From NCBI GenBank assembly GCA_910583785.1, contig CAJTZK010000004.1:62001-126000 (forward strand): a DNA stretch of 64,000 bases, read 5' to 3'. This document shows positions 57,745 through 64,000 of this stretch, in pieces; position 1 is the stretch's first letter; each line of letters opens with the position of its first letter. The stretch comes from an uncultured Oscillibacter sp. (GTDB lineage: Bacteria > Bacillota > Clostridia > Oscillospirales > Oscillospiraceae). The position numbers and the translations under genes are program-made. A model generated the notes under the pieces. That model saw only the letters and a program-made list of their open reading frames with translations, searched no databases and was not told where the DNA came from.

Positions 57745-58350
57745 ATGCGCGAGGAGATGCGGACCTTTGGATATCTCTGCCCCAAATGCGGGAAGACCGT
57801 CATGAAAACCCGATCTGTTTTTGCCCTGGAGGCCTCCGGCGCGGAGGTGGAGTGCGGCTGCGGCGGCTCCGTCCTGGCCGCGGCCTTCGACGGGGAGCGG
57901 TACCGGCTCACCGTTCCCTGCGGGATCTGTGGGGGGACCCACACCGCCGTCTGCCCTCCGGAGCGGGTGCTGGAGGGGGGGGGAACCGCCCTGGCCTGCG
58001 CCGGGACGAAGCAGTTTTGCTGCTTCATCGGCCCCGAGGGAACGGTGGAGCGGCAGCTCCGGGAGCTGGCGGTCCTGGCGGAGAAGGAGCAGAAGCAGGG
58101 AGGGGACGGGGCCTTCCTGGACAACGTCATCATGTACGAGGTGCTCTCGGAGCTGCGGGACATTGCCGCCCGGCCCGGCGGGATTACCTGCGCCTGCGGC
58201 AGCGGCCGTTACGGCATGGAGGTCCGGCGGTCCGCCGTGGACCTGGTCTGCCGGGAATGCGGGGCCAAGCTCCGTCTTCCCGCCGCCACGGACCGGGACC
58301 TGGACGACCTGTGCTGCCACATGAAGCTGGTACTGCCGGGGAAGAAATAG
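57745..58350 (+). CDS. Uncharacterised cysteine-rich (multi zinc-ribbon) protein
   Basis: A 201-aa soluble protein I do not recognise by name. It carries five Cys-pair motifs: CPKCG (about residue 12), ECGCGG (about 37), CGICGG (about 60), CACGSG (about 150) and CRECG (about 172), so at least two zinc ribbons at the N-terminus and one at the C-terminus. Between them is a helical stretch (VERQLRELAVLAEKEQKQ). GAGGTG precedes the ATG; the stop is TAG, evidence that TAG is a normal stop here. Single gene with promoter and terminator. Confidence 0.82.
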   Translation: MREEMRTFGYLCPKCGKTVMKTRSVFALEASGAEVECGCGGSVLAAAFDGERYRLTVPCGICGGTHTAVCPPERVLEGGGTALACAGTKQFCCFIGPEGTVERQLRELAVLAEKEQKQGGDGAFLDNVIMYEVLSELRDIAARPGGITCACGSGRYGMEVRRSAVDLVCRECGAKLRLPAATDRDLDDLCCHMKLVLPGKK

Positions 58351-58426
58351 GGCGTGGCCCGGCGGAAGGCGGGGAGGCGCCCCCTGGCGTTTCCCCGCTG
58401 CCCAAACCGGGGGCGCCCAAAAATTG

Positions 58427-58469
58427 AAAAGGCTCCAAACCCTTGGCCGGCCTGCGGGGGAGCCTTTTT
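58427..58469 (+). terminator. Terminator after the CxxC-rich gene
   Basis: Arms AAAAGGCTCC (58427-58436) and GGAGCCTTTT (58459-58468) with an inner GC structure, T5 at the end; 77 bp after the stop. Confidence 0.75.
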
Positions 58470-58552
58470 GGAAGACTGGGGAGCGGTATCAGCGTACCGC
58501 TCTCCCGCATATCCTGTGCTATTTGCAAATTCCTGCGAGGGGAGCTGATGAT

Positions 58553-59722
58553 GTGATTACCATGCTGGCCCGGGTGTTCCTCAAACCGGAGGGAAAGACG
58601 GAGGCCCAGGTGCGGAAGGGCTATGGGGTCCTCTGCGGCGCGGTGGGCGTGTGCCTCAACCTGCTGCTCTTTTTGGGCAAGCTGCTGGCGGGCCTGGCCT
58701 CCGGGTCCATCGCCGTGGTGGCCGACGCCGTGAACAACCTCTCTGACGCCGGGTCCTCCATCGTGACCCTGCTGGGCTTCCACCTGGCGGAGCAGAAGCC
58801 GGACCATGACCACCCCTTTGGCCACGGGCGGGCGGAGTACCTCTCCGGCCTGGTGGTAGCCATGCTGATTCTGCTGATGGGCTTCGAGCTGGCCCAGTCC
58901 TCCGTGGGGAAGATTTTAAATCCCGTCCCGGCGGAGGGGGGCTGGCGGGTGACGGCCACCCTCTGCGCCGCCATTGCCGTGAAGGTCTACATGGCCTTCT
59001 ACAACCGCCGGATTGGGAAGCGCATCGGTTCCACCGCCATGGAGGCCGCCGCCCTGGACTCCCTTGGGGATTGCGCCGCTACGTCGGTGGTGCTCCTCGC
59101 CTCCCTGGTGGAGCGGTATACGGACCTGGTCCTGGACGGCTGGGGCGGCCTGCTGGTGGCCCTGTTCATCCTATGGTCCGGCTTCCAGGCCGCCAAGACC
59201 ACCATGGACCCCCTGCTGGGCACGCCGCCCTCGGCGGAGTTCGTGGAGGAGATTCGCACCCTGGTTCTTGCCCACCAGCCCATTTTGGGCGTTCATGACA
59301 TCATCGTCCACGACTACGGCCCTGGCCGGAGGATGATCTCCCTCCACGCCGAGGTTCCCGCCGGAGGGGAGCTGCTGGAGCTCCACAGCCGCATCGACCA
59401 TGTGGAACGGGAACTCCGGGAGCGGCTGGGCTGTGAGGCGGTGATCCACATGGACCCGGTTTGCACCGACGACGGCGTCACCCAGGAGACCCGCAAGCGG
59501 GTCGAGGCTCTGGTCCGCTGCATCGACGGCGGCATCACCATCCACGATTTCCGGGTAGTGCCCCGGGAGGGAAAGGGGCATGTGCACCTGGTCTTTGACG
59601 CGGCGGTGCCCTTCGATTTCCGCCTCAGCGACCAGGAGGTGGAGGAGAAAATCAAAAGCGCTGTCCAGGTGCTGGACAGCGGCTTCCAGGCCAAGGTCCG
59701 GGTGGAGCGCTCCTATACCTGA
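58553..59722 (+). CDS. Cation diffusion facilitator family transporter
   Basis: A proton-coupled exporter of divalent metals (Zn, Mn, Fe or Co). GTG 58553 is 8 nt after GAGGGGAG; ATG three codons later is the alternative. The 389-aa protein has the N-terminal helix region (VCLNLLLFLGKLLAG), the first metal site ADAVNNLSDAGS, the loop DHDHPFGHGRAEYLSGL and the second site LDSLGDCAAT (HxxxD/DxxxD type). The long cytosolic C-terminal part (about 205-389) holds two ferredoxin-like segments instead of one. D in both intramembrane sites (N/D..D, D..D) is compatible with Mn or Fe; specificity is not certain. The hydrolase gene follows 18 bp later. Confidence 0.92.
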   Translation: MITMLARVFLKPEGKTEAQVRKGYGVLCGAVGVCLNLLLFLGKLLAGLASGSIAVVADAVNNLSDAGSSIVTLLGFHLAEQKPDHDHPFGHGRAEYLSGLVVAMLILLMGFELAQSSVGKILNPVPAEGGWRVTATLCAAIAVKVYMAFYNRRIGKRIGSTAMEAAALDSLGDCAATSVVLLASLVERYTDLVLDGWGGLLVALFILWSGFQAAKTTMDPLLGTPPSAEFVEEIRTLVLAHQPILGVHDIIVHDYGPGRRMISLHAEVPAGGELLELHSRIDHVERELRERLGCEAVIHMDPVCTDDGVTQETRKRVEALVRCIDGGITIHDFRVVPREGKGHVHLVFDAAVPFDFRLSDQEVEEKIKSAVQVLDSGFQAKVRVERSYT

Positions 59723-59740
59723 GGAAAGGGGAGGAACACG

Positions 59741-60382
59741 ATGGCAACGATATTGCTCCATGGCCTGGGCCAGGGCCCAGAGAGCTGGGAGGCCGTGGCC
59801 CGGGGGCTGGAGGGGGAGGTCCTCTGCCCGGACCTGTTTGCCCCGGTCCGGGGCGGGACGGCGGCGTATCCCGGGATATACCGGGCCTTCGCCGGATTCT
59901 GCAGAGGGCTGGGCGGCCCCCTCCGGCTCTGCGGCCTGTCCCTGGGGGGCGTGCTGGCCCTGCAATACGCCGCGGAGCACCCGGAGCGGGTAGAGGCCCT
60001 GGCGCTGGTTGGAACGCCATATGTCATGCCCAAGGGGCTGCTGCGGTTCCAAAACGCGGTGTTCCGCTTGCTGCCCGGGGGGGCCTTCCGGCAGATGGGG
60101 CTGTCCAAGCGGGATGTGATGGGCCTCACGCGTTCCATGATGGACCTGGATTTCCGGGAGGAGCTGCGGAAAATCTCCTGTCCCGTCCTGGTCCTCTGCG
60201 GGGAGCGGGACAGGGCCAACCGGAAAGCCGCCCTGGGCCTTCAGCGGGCGCTTTCCAGGGCGGAGCTGGCCTGGATTCCCCAGGCGGGCCACGAGGCGAA
60301 CACGGACGCGCCGGATGCGCTGGCGGAGGCGCTGCGGCGGTTTTTCCGGGCGCGGGGGCGGTCCTGCGGCTCCGGCCTTTGA
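59741..60382 (+). CDS. Alpha/beta hydrolase
   Basis: A 213-aa serine hydrolase of the alpha/beta fold: oxyanion region ILLHGLGQGPESW, nucleophile elbow GLSLGG (Ser about 68), acid in CGERDRANR (about 155) and His in QAGHEANTDAPD (about 185). The lid region (LLRFQNAVFRLLPGG) is short. The substrate is unknown; small carboxylesterase or BioH/MenH-like activity is possible. Likely cotranscribed with the CDF gene upstream; a strong terminator follows. Confidence 0.88.
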   Translation: MATILLHGLGQGPESWEAVARGLEGEVLCPDLFAPVRGGTAAYPGIYRAFAGFCRGLGGPLRLCGLSLGGVLALQYAAEHPERVEALALVGTPYVMPKGLLRFQNAVFRLLPGGAFRQMGLSKRDVMGLTRSMMDLDFREELRKISCPVLVLCGERDRANRKAALGLQRALSRAELAWIPQAGHEANTDAPDALAEALRRFFRARGRSCGSGL

Positions 60383-60394
60383 GAGGGCAGGCAG

Positions 60395-60425
60395 ACGGCG
60401 CGGGGACGGCCCCGCGCCGTTTTTT
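60395..60425 (+). terminator. Terminator of the CDF-hydrolase unit
   Basis: A 10-bp perfect GC stem (60396-60405 / 60410-60419) with 4-nt loop and T6 tail. Confidence 0.93.
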
Positions 60426-60426
60426 C

Positions 60427-60474
60427 TTGACAAACCTCGGCTATCTATGTATAATAACCATAGATAGCCGAGGT
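60427..60474 (+). promoter_or_regulatory. padR promoter overlapped by a 16-bp palindromic operator
   Basis: TTGACA (60427-60432), 17-nt spacer, TATAAT (60450-60455). A perfect 16-bp inverted repeat (60434-60449 and 60459-60474; half-site ACCTCGGCTATCTATG) with a 9-nt centre covers the -10 and spacer. This is the geometry of a dimeric PadR repressor site, so PadR most likely represses its own three-gene operon. Confidence 0.92.
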
Positions 60475-60496
60475 ATATTCTGAAAGGAGGCGCGCC

Positions 60497-60835
60497 GTGA
60501 AGATCGACAAGAGCCTGATGAGCGGCAGCACGACCTTGCTGATCCTCTCCCTGCTGGCGGGGGAGGAGATGTACGGCTACCAGATGATCACCGAGCTGGC
60601 CCGGCGGTCCAACCACGTCTTTGACTTGAAGGAGGGGACCTTGTACCCCATTCTCCACGGCCTGGAGGCGGAGGGGCTGGTCAGCGTCCGGGAGAAAAAG
60701 TCCCCGGAGGGCCGGACCAGGAAGTACTACCGCATTACGCGGAAGGGCGGCCGGGCCCTGGACGCCCGGAAGGAGGAGTGGGTGACCTTCCGGGAACAGG
60801 TGGACGCGGTGGTCAACAGCGCCTCCCCGGCGTGA
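60497..60835 (+). CDS. PadR-family transcriptional repressor
   Basis: A winged-helix regulator of the short PadR-s2 class (112 aa, no long C-terminal domain). It starts with GTG 60497 after AAAGGAGG. Motifs: SGSTTLLILSLLAGEEMYGYQM, LKEGTLYPILHGLEAEGLV (recognition helix) and GRTRKYYRITRKG (wing). It is the first gene of an operon with two membrane-anchored proteins and has a large palindrome over its promoter, so autorepression is strongly suggested. The inducing signal is unknown; PadR-s2 proteins of this context often answer cell-envelope stress or drugs. Confidence 0.95.
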   Translation: MKIDKSLMSGSTTLLILSLLAGEEMYGYQMITELARRSNHVFDLKEGTLYPILHGLEAEGLVSVREKKSPEGRTRKYYRITRKGGRALDARKEEWVTFREQVDAVVNSASPA

Positions 60836-60848
60836 GGAGGGGCGGGCC

Positions 60849-61622
60849 ATGCGGAACAGCTTTCAAATCTGGATAAACGCCGTGTGCGAGCAGGTCCGCT
60901 TCCGCCCGGACCACCGGAGCATTGAATTTGAGCTCCGGGACCACTATGAGGAGCATGTGCGGGACCTCATCCGCCTGGGCCGCCCCCGGGAACTGGCGGA
61001 GGAGCGGGCCCTGGAGGCCATGGGGAACGCCCAGGAGGTGGGCCGGGCCCTGGATAAGGTACATAAGCCCTGGCTGGGTTGGCTATGGGAGGTGAGCCGC
61101 TTCCTGGTCCTTGCCCTGGCGCTGCTGCTGGCCTGGAAAATCTGGAATCCTGATTCCTACACCCGCTCCCTGGCGGACCGCACCTGGGACCAGCTCACGT
61201 GGTCCGTTCCGTCCTCCGCCAGCCGGGGCGCCATGGACTACTTGAGCCTCTGGCTGGCTTCCGGGGAGCCGGAGCCCTATTGCGAACCCTATACAGATAT
61301 CCCCCTTCCCGACGAGTCCCGGCTCCAGGTCCCCCTCATCCTCTGGGTGGAGACTCAGGACGTGTTCCACGATAACCTGGAGGGCCTGTATCAACGCCTG
61401 GAAATCACCGCCGACGGACAGTCCCTTCCCTGGGGACGCTACACGGGGGACGGCGAGACGCCGCTGGAGAGCGGGTACTGGCTGTACGGCCCCGCCAAAC
61501 GCGGCTGGACCCGCTGCTGTGACCAGATCGTCCTGGTCCTGGACGGCCCGCCCCAGCGGGTGGAGGTCACCCACCCCCGGGGAAACTGGACGCTGACAGC
61601 GGAATGGGAGGGAATGTCATGA
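60849..61622 (+). CDS. HAAS-domain (permease prefix domain 1) single-pass membrane protein
   Basis: A 257-aa protein. The first ~80 residues are the HAAS/permease prefix domain (FELRDHYEEHVRDLIRLGRP, ALEAMGNAQEVGRALDKVHK) that typically follows PadR-s2 regulators. One membrane helix follows (FLVLALALLLAWKIW, about 90-105), and then an extracytosolic ~150-residue domain that I do not recognise. GAGG precedes the ATG, 13 bp after padR. The HAAS part probably binds or titrates PadR, giving a membrane-linked control of the repressor; this is inference from the family. Confidence 0.85.
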   Translation: MRNSFQIWINAVCEQVRFRPDHRSIEFELRDHYEEHVRDLIRLGRPRELAEERALEAMGNAQEVGRALDKVHKPWLGWLWEVSRFLVLALALLLAWKIWNPDSYTRSLADRTWDQLTWSVPSSASRGAMDYLSLWLASGEPEPYCEPYTDIPLPDESRLQVPLILWVETQDVFHDNLEGLYQRLEITADGQSLPWGRYTGDGETPLESGYWLYGPAKRGWTRCCDQIVLVLDGPPQRVEVTHPRGNWTLTAEWEGMS

Positions 61623-62350
61623 GGCATTGGAACCGGGGAAAGAAAACGGTCCGAAATTTCCTCCTGGCCCTCCTGCTGGTGTTCCTGATCTATGCCTCCC
61701 AGAGCTTCCCGCCCTATACGGTGCGGGGCATGTGCCGCCAGGTCCAGCACGACTACCTTCTCGGGGAGCTGGAGCCCCTGTATGTCCAGCGGGACTGGCG
61801 GCACCCTTCCGCAAACCGGTACGAGCGCTATACCACCGTGGCGGCCCGGTGCGGGGAGACCTACACCATCTTCCGTTACGCAGACGGTCTTCTGGGAAGC
61901 CATCGGGACTGGTCCGACCTGAGCCCAGTCTTTGGCGAAGGGGCTGTCTGCGTCGCCAGGGGCGGAAAAATCTACGCGGCGGGCCCCTTTGCGGAGGCCG
62001 CCACCGCCGTGGCCGTGGTCCGGGCGGAGAAGCCCCCGGCCCCCAACGGAAACGTGGAATGCCGAGAGTTCACGCTGGAGGGGGAACGGCTGGCGGACCA
62101 AGTCTTCGTCTTTCCCTATGAGACGGATTACTCCAGCTTTGAAGGGGAGCATATGGGGGAAGAAGACCTGGTCCTTCCTGCGGTGGTTGAAATGTGGTAT
62201 CGGAAGCCCGCCCCCAATGCGGACCCCGGCCTATACTATTTTGAGAACAAAGATCTTCCCTGTACCGTGACGCTGTACAGCGAGGCGGGAGAAGCGCTGG
62301 AGACTTTTGACCTGACGGTGACGACCGAGGGGATCCGCAGCTGGTGGTGA
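61619..62350 (+). CDS. Single-pass membrane protein of the PadR operon
   Basis: A 243-aa protein, ATG 61619 overlapping the previous stop by 4 nt. The N-terminus MRHWNRGKKTVRNF is basic, followed by one helix (LLALLLVFLIYAS), then an extracytosolic domain rich in aromatic and acidic residues (RYERYTTVAARCGETYTIFR, ADQVFVFPYETDYSSF) ending in a beta-rich segment. No family recognised. The pairing with the HAAS protein and translational coupling suggest the two ectodomains work together as a sensor or envelope module. Confidence 0.82.
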   Translation: MRHWNRGKKTVRNFLLALLLVFLIYASQSFPPYTVRGMCRQVQHDYLLGELEPLYVQRDWRHPSANRYERYTTVAARCGETYTIFRYADGLLGSHRDWSDLSPVFGEGAVCVARGGKIYAAGPFAEAATAVAVVRAEKPPAPNGNVECREFTLEGERLADQVFVFPYETDYSSFEGEHMGEEDLVLPAVVEMWYRKPAPNADPGLYYFENKDLPCTVTLYSEAGEALETFDLTVTTEGIRSWW

Positions 62351-62353
62351 CAA

Positions 62354-62387
62354 CAAGAGGACGGTATCGTTCGATACCGTCCTCTTG
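62354..62387. terminator. Perfect 16-bp hairpin after the PadR operon
   Basis: Arms 62354-62369 and 62372-62387 with a 2-nt centre, 3 bp after the stop. No T-run on either side, so termination is plausible but not typical. Confidence 0.6.
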
Positions 62388-62466
62388 CTGGTTAAAGCAA
62401 TTCCGCGTTGCCGTCGCTTCGGCCTGGTGAATCACCAGACAGCCAGAGCGGGATAAAGTTCTTTTG

Positions 62467-62492
62467 CCTACTTTTCTTTCAAGAAAAGTAGG
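62467..62492. terminator. Hairpin touching the oadA stop
   Basis: A 12-bp perfect stem (CCTACTTTTCTT / AAGAAAAGTAGG) immediately after the oadA stop on the minus strand, with an A-rich rather than T-rich tail. May mark the end of the oad transcript or be a dispersed repeat. Confidence 0.5.
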
Positions 62493-63947
62493 TTAGCCCT
62501 TGAACTCCACAAAGAGCTCCCGCACGGCGTTGGGGTCCGCCGGGGCGGCCTTCGGAGCCGCCGGAGCGGCGGCGGGCTCGTCATGGGGACCATCCCGCCA
62601 AGCCAGGAACTTGGGGGCCACCTGGGGGAACAGCGCCAGGGACAGCACGTCTTCGTCGCTCTTGGCGATGTCCTTGAACTCCTCCCGGTACTTCTCCACC
62701 TCCGGCTGGAGCTGGTCCGCCGGGCGGCAGGTGATGACGTCCTCGGGCTTGATGCCCGCCAGGGCCCGCACTTCCTCGTTGACCTCGCCGGGGACCTGGC
62801 CGTACTCGCCCCGGAGGAGGCCCTTGGACTCCTTGGGGAAGGTCTTGTACTTGCCCACCACCACGTTCATGACGGCCTGGGTGCCCACGATCTGGCTGGT
62901 GGGGGTGACCAGCGGGGGATAGCCAAAGTCCTTGCGGACCCGGGGAATCTCCGCCAGCACGTCGTAGTACTTCTCCTCCTTGTTGGCCTGCTTCAGCTGG
63001 GAGATCAGGTTGGAGAGCATCCCGCCGGGCACCTGATAGAGGAGGGTGTTGGTGTCCACGTTCAGCACCTTCGGGTCCAGGCTGCCCTGCTCCTTGAGCT
63101 TCTGGGCGACTTTCCGGAAGTGGGCGGCGGCCTCGCTCATCTTGTTCAGGTCCAGCTTGGTGTCCCGGACGGTGCCCTGGAGGGTGGCGACCAAAGACTC
63201 CGTGGCAGGCTGGGCCGTGCCGTTGGCCAGGGGGCTCAGGGCCGTGTCCACGATGTCCACTCCGGCGTAAGCCGCCATGAGGTACACCATGTCGCCGGTG
63301 CCGGTGGTGTTGTGGGTGTGGAGGTGGATGGGGATTTTCACGGTTTCCTTCAGCTTCTTCACCAGGGAGTAGGCGTCCATGGGCAAAAGCAGGTTCGCCA
63401 TGTCCTTCACGCAGATCACGTCCGCGCCCATCTGCTCCAGCTCCAGGGCCAGCTTCACGAAGTACTCTTCGTTGTGGATGGGGGAGATGGTGTAAGACAG
63501 GGTAGCCTCCACCATGCCGCCGTATTTCTTGGTGGACTTGATGGCCTGTTCCAGGTTCCGCACGTCGTTCAGGGCGTCGAAAATCCGGATAATGTCGATG
63601 CCGTTTTCAATGGACTTGCGGCAGAATGCGTCCACCACGTCGTCGGCGTAGTGCTTGTAGCCCAAGATGTTCTGGCCGCGGAAGAGCATCTGGAGCTTCG
63701 TGTTGGGCAGAGCCTTGCGGAGCTTCCGGAGGCGCTCCCAGGGGTCCTCGTTGAGGAAGCGCATGCAGGAGTCGAAGGTCGCGCCGCCCCAGCACTCCAA
63801 AGACCAGTAGCCGATGGAGTCCAGCACCTCACAGGCGGGGAGCATGTCCTCCACCCGCATCCGGGTGGCCGCCTGGGACTGGTGTGCGTCCCGGAGGATG
63901 GTGTCGGTGATATACAGGGGCTTCTTAGACAAAAATTCCATAGCCAT
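62493..63947 (-). CDS. oadA: Oxaloacetate decarboxylase alpha subunit (carboxyltransferase)
   Basis: Removes the carboxyl group of oxaloacetate (or acts as the carboxyltransferase half of a related decarboxylase/pyruvate carboxylase) and passes it to biotin. The 484-aa protein has the TIM-barrel metal site ITDTILRDAHQSQAATRM, RGQNILGYKHYADD, CVKDMANLL with the catalytic Lys, HLHTHNTTG and NGTAQPATESL, followed by the helical PYC-OADA domain (LLYQVPGGMLSNLISQLKQA). It ends after a short Pro/Ala linker without the usual C-terminal biotinyl domain (MKM motif absent), so a separate biotin carrier is required. AGGAGG precedes the ATG. Confidence 0.93.
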   Translation of the reverse strand: MAMEFLSKKPLYITDTILRDAHQSQAATRMRVEDMLPACEVLDSIGYWSLECWGGATFDSCMRFLNEDPWERLRKLRKALPNTKLQMLFRGQNILGYKHYADDVVDAFCRKSIENGIDIIRIFDALNDVRNLEQAIKSTKKYGGMVEATLSYTISPIHNEEYFVKLALELEQMGADVICVKDMANLLLPMDAYSLVKKLKETVKIPIHLHTHNTTGTGDMVYLMAAYAGVDIVDTALSPLANGTAQPATESLVATLQGTVRDTKLDLNKMSEAAAHFRKVAQKLKEQGSLDPKVLNVDTNTLLYQVPGGMLSNLISQLKQANKEEKYYDVLAEIPRVRKDFGYPPLVTPTSQIVGTQAVMNVVVGKYKTFPKESKGLLRGEYGQVPGEVNEEVRALAGIKPEDVITCRPADQLQPEVEKYREEFKDIAKSDEDVLSLALFPQVAPKFLAWRDGPHDEPAAAPAAPKAAPADPNAVRELFVEFKG

Positions 63948-63965
63948 TACAATACCTCCTATCTA

Positions 63966-64000
63966 TCAGCCGAACAGGGAGATCATCACGCCCGCGGCGA
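63966..64000 (-). CDS. oadB: 3' end of probable decarboxylase beta subunit
   Basis: Only 11 codons are in the window: ...AAGVMISLFG then TGA, 18 bp upstream of oadA on the same strand. The small hydrophobic C-terminus fits the sodium-pumping membrane subunit (OadB/GcdB-like) that would be expected here. The identification rests on position and ten residues. Confidence 0.45.
   Translation of the reverse strand, partial: AAGVMISLFG

Overview
The window looks like a chromosomal segment of a high-GC, spore-forming anaerobic Firmicute of the Oscillospiraceae type (Flavonifractor/Intestinimonas-like). Evidence: the rpoA-rplQ and rpoB-rpoC clusters, a single-chain pyruvate:ferredoxin oxidoreductase, SpoVT, a SpoVK-like AAA ATPase, a GSIII-type glutamine synthetase, an asparagine T-box, RicT and a stand-alone oxaloacetate decarboxylase alpha subunit. 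Vegetative promoters (TTGaca-N17/18-TAtaaT) and T-tailed hairpin terminators are easy to read in most gaps. The genus assignment is inference.

Layout. 1-2.4 kb: end of rpoA, rplQ, a polysaccharide deacetylase and two tRNA-Ser genes, followed by a scrap of a tyrosine integrase. 2.8-10.7 kb: rpoB-rpoC. 10.8-16.4 kb: yifB (minus) and pyruvate:ferredoxin oxidoreductase (plus). 16.6-24.2 kb: minus-strand S41-type protease with SLH repeats, then a six-gene operon (ApbE, NusG-domain-II protein, Gx transporter, AAA ATPase, membrane protein, M3 peptidase) that suggests extracytosolic flavin chemistry. 25.2-32.3 kb: AT-richer gene debris flanking two tandem hybrid histidine kinases. 32.3-38 kb: DUF4127 lipoprotein, ybaB, dnaX, SRP RNA, a tiny hydrophobic-peptide locus with an opposing promoter, and gap. 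38.5-48.4 kb: possible small zinc-ribbon gene, asparaginase, holB-ricT, glnN, asnB under an Asn T-box, spoVT and a YczE-like protein.

48.5-54.4 kb is a graveyard of accessory genes. It holds a DNA phosphorothioation (dnd) cassette with intact dndA, frameshifted dndE and dndD and a beheaded dndC fused to another gene's 5' end. Next comes yegP, then a flagellin pseudogene with two Gln-to-TAG nonsense codons, fused to the tail of a FliB-like flagellin lysine methylase and still carrying a sigma-28-like promoter. 54.4-62.4 kb: zinc-ribbon and PepSY proteins, tRNA-Arg, lrgAB, a CxxC-rich protein, a cation diffusion facilitator, a hydrolase and a PadR module with a near-textbook palindromic operator. 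62.5-64 kb: oadA and the last codons of an apparent oadB.

The most unusual items are the decaying dnd cassette (including an A8 tract that breaks dndD), the flagellin/FliB relic, and the 31-codon hydrophobic peptide facing an antisense promoter in a type I toxin-antitoxin-like arrangement.
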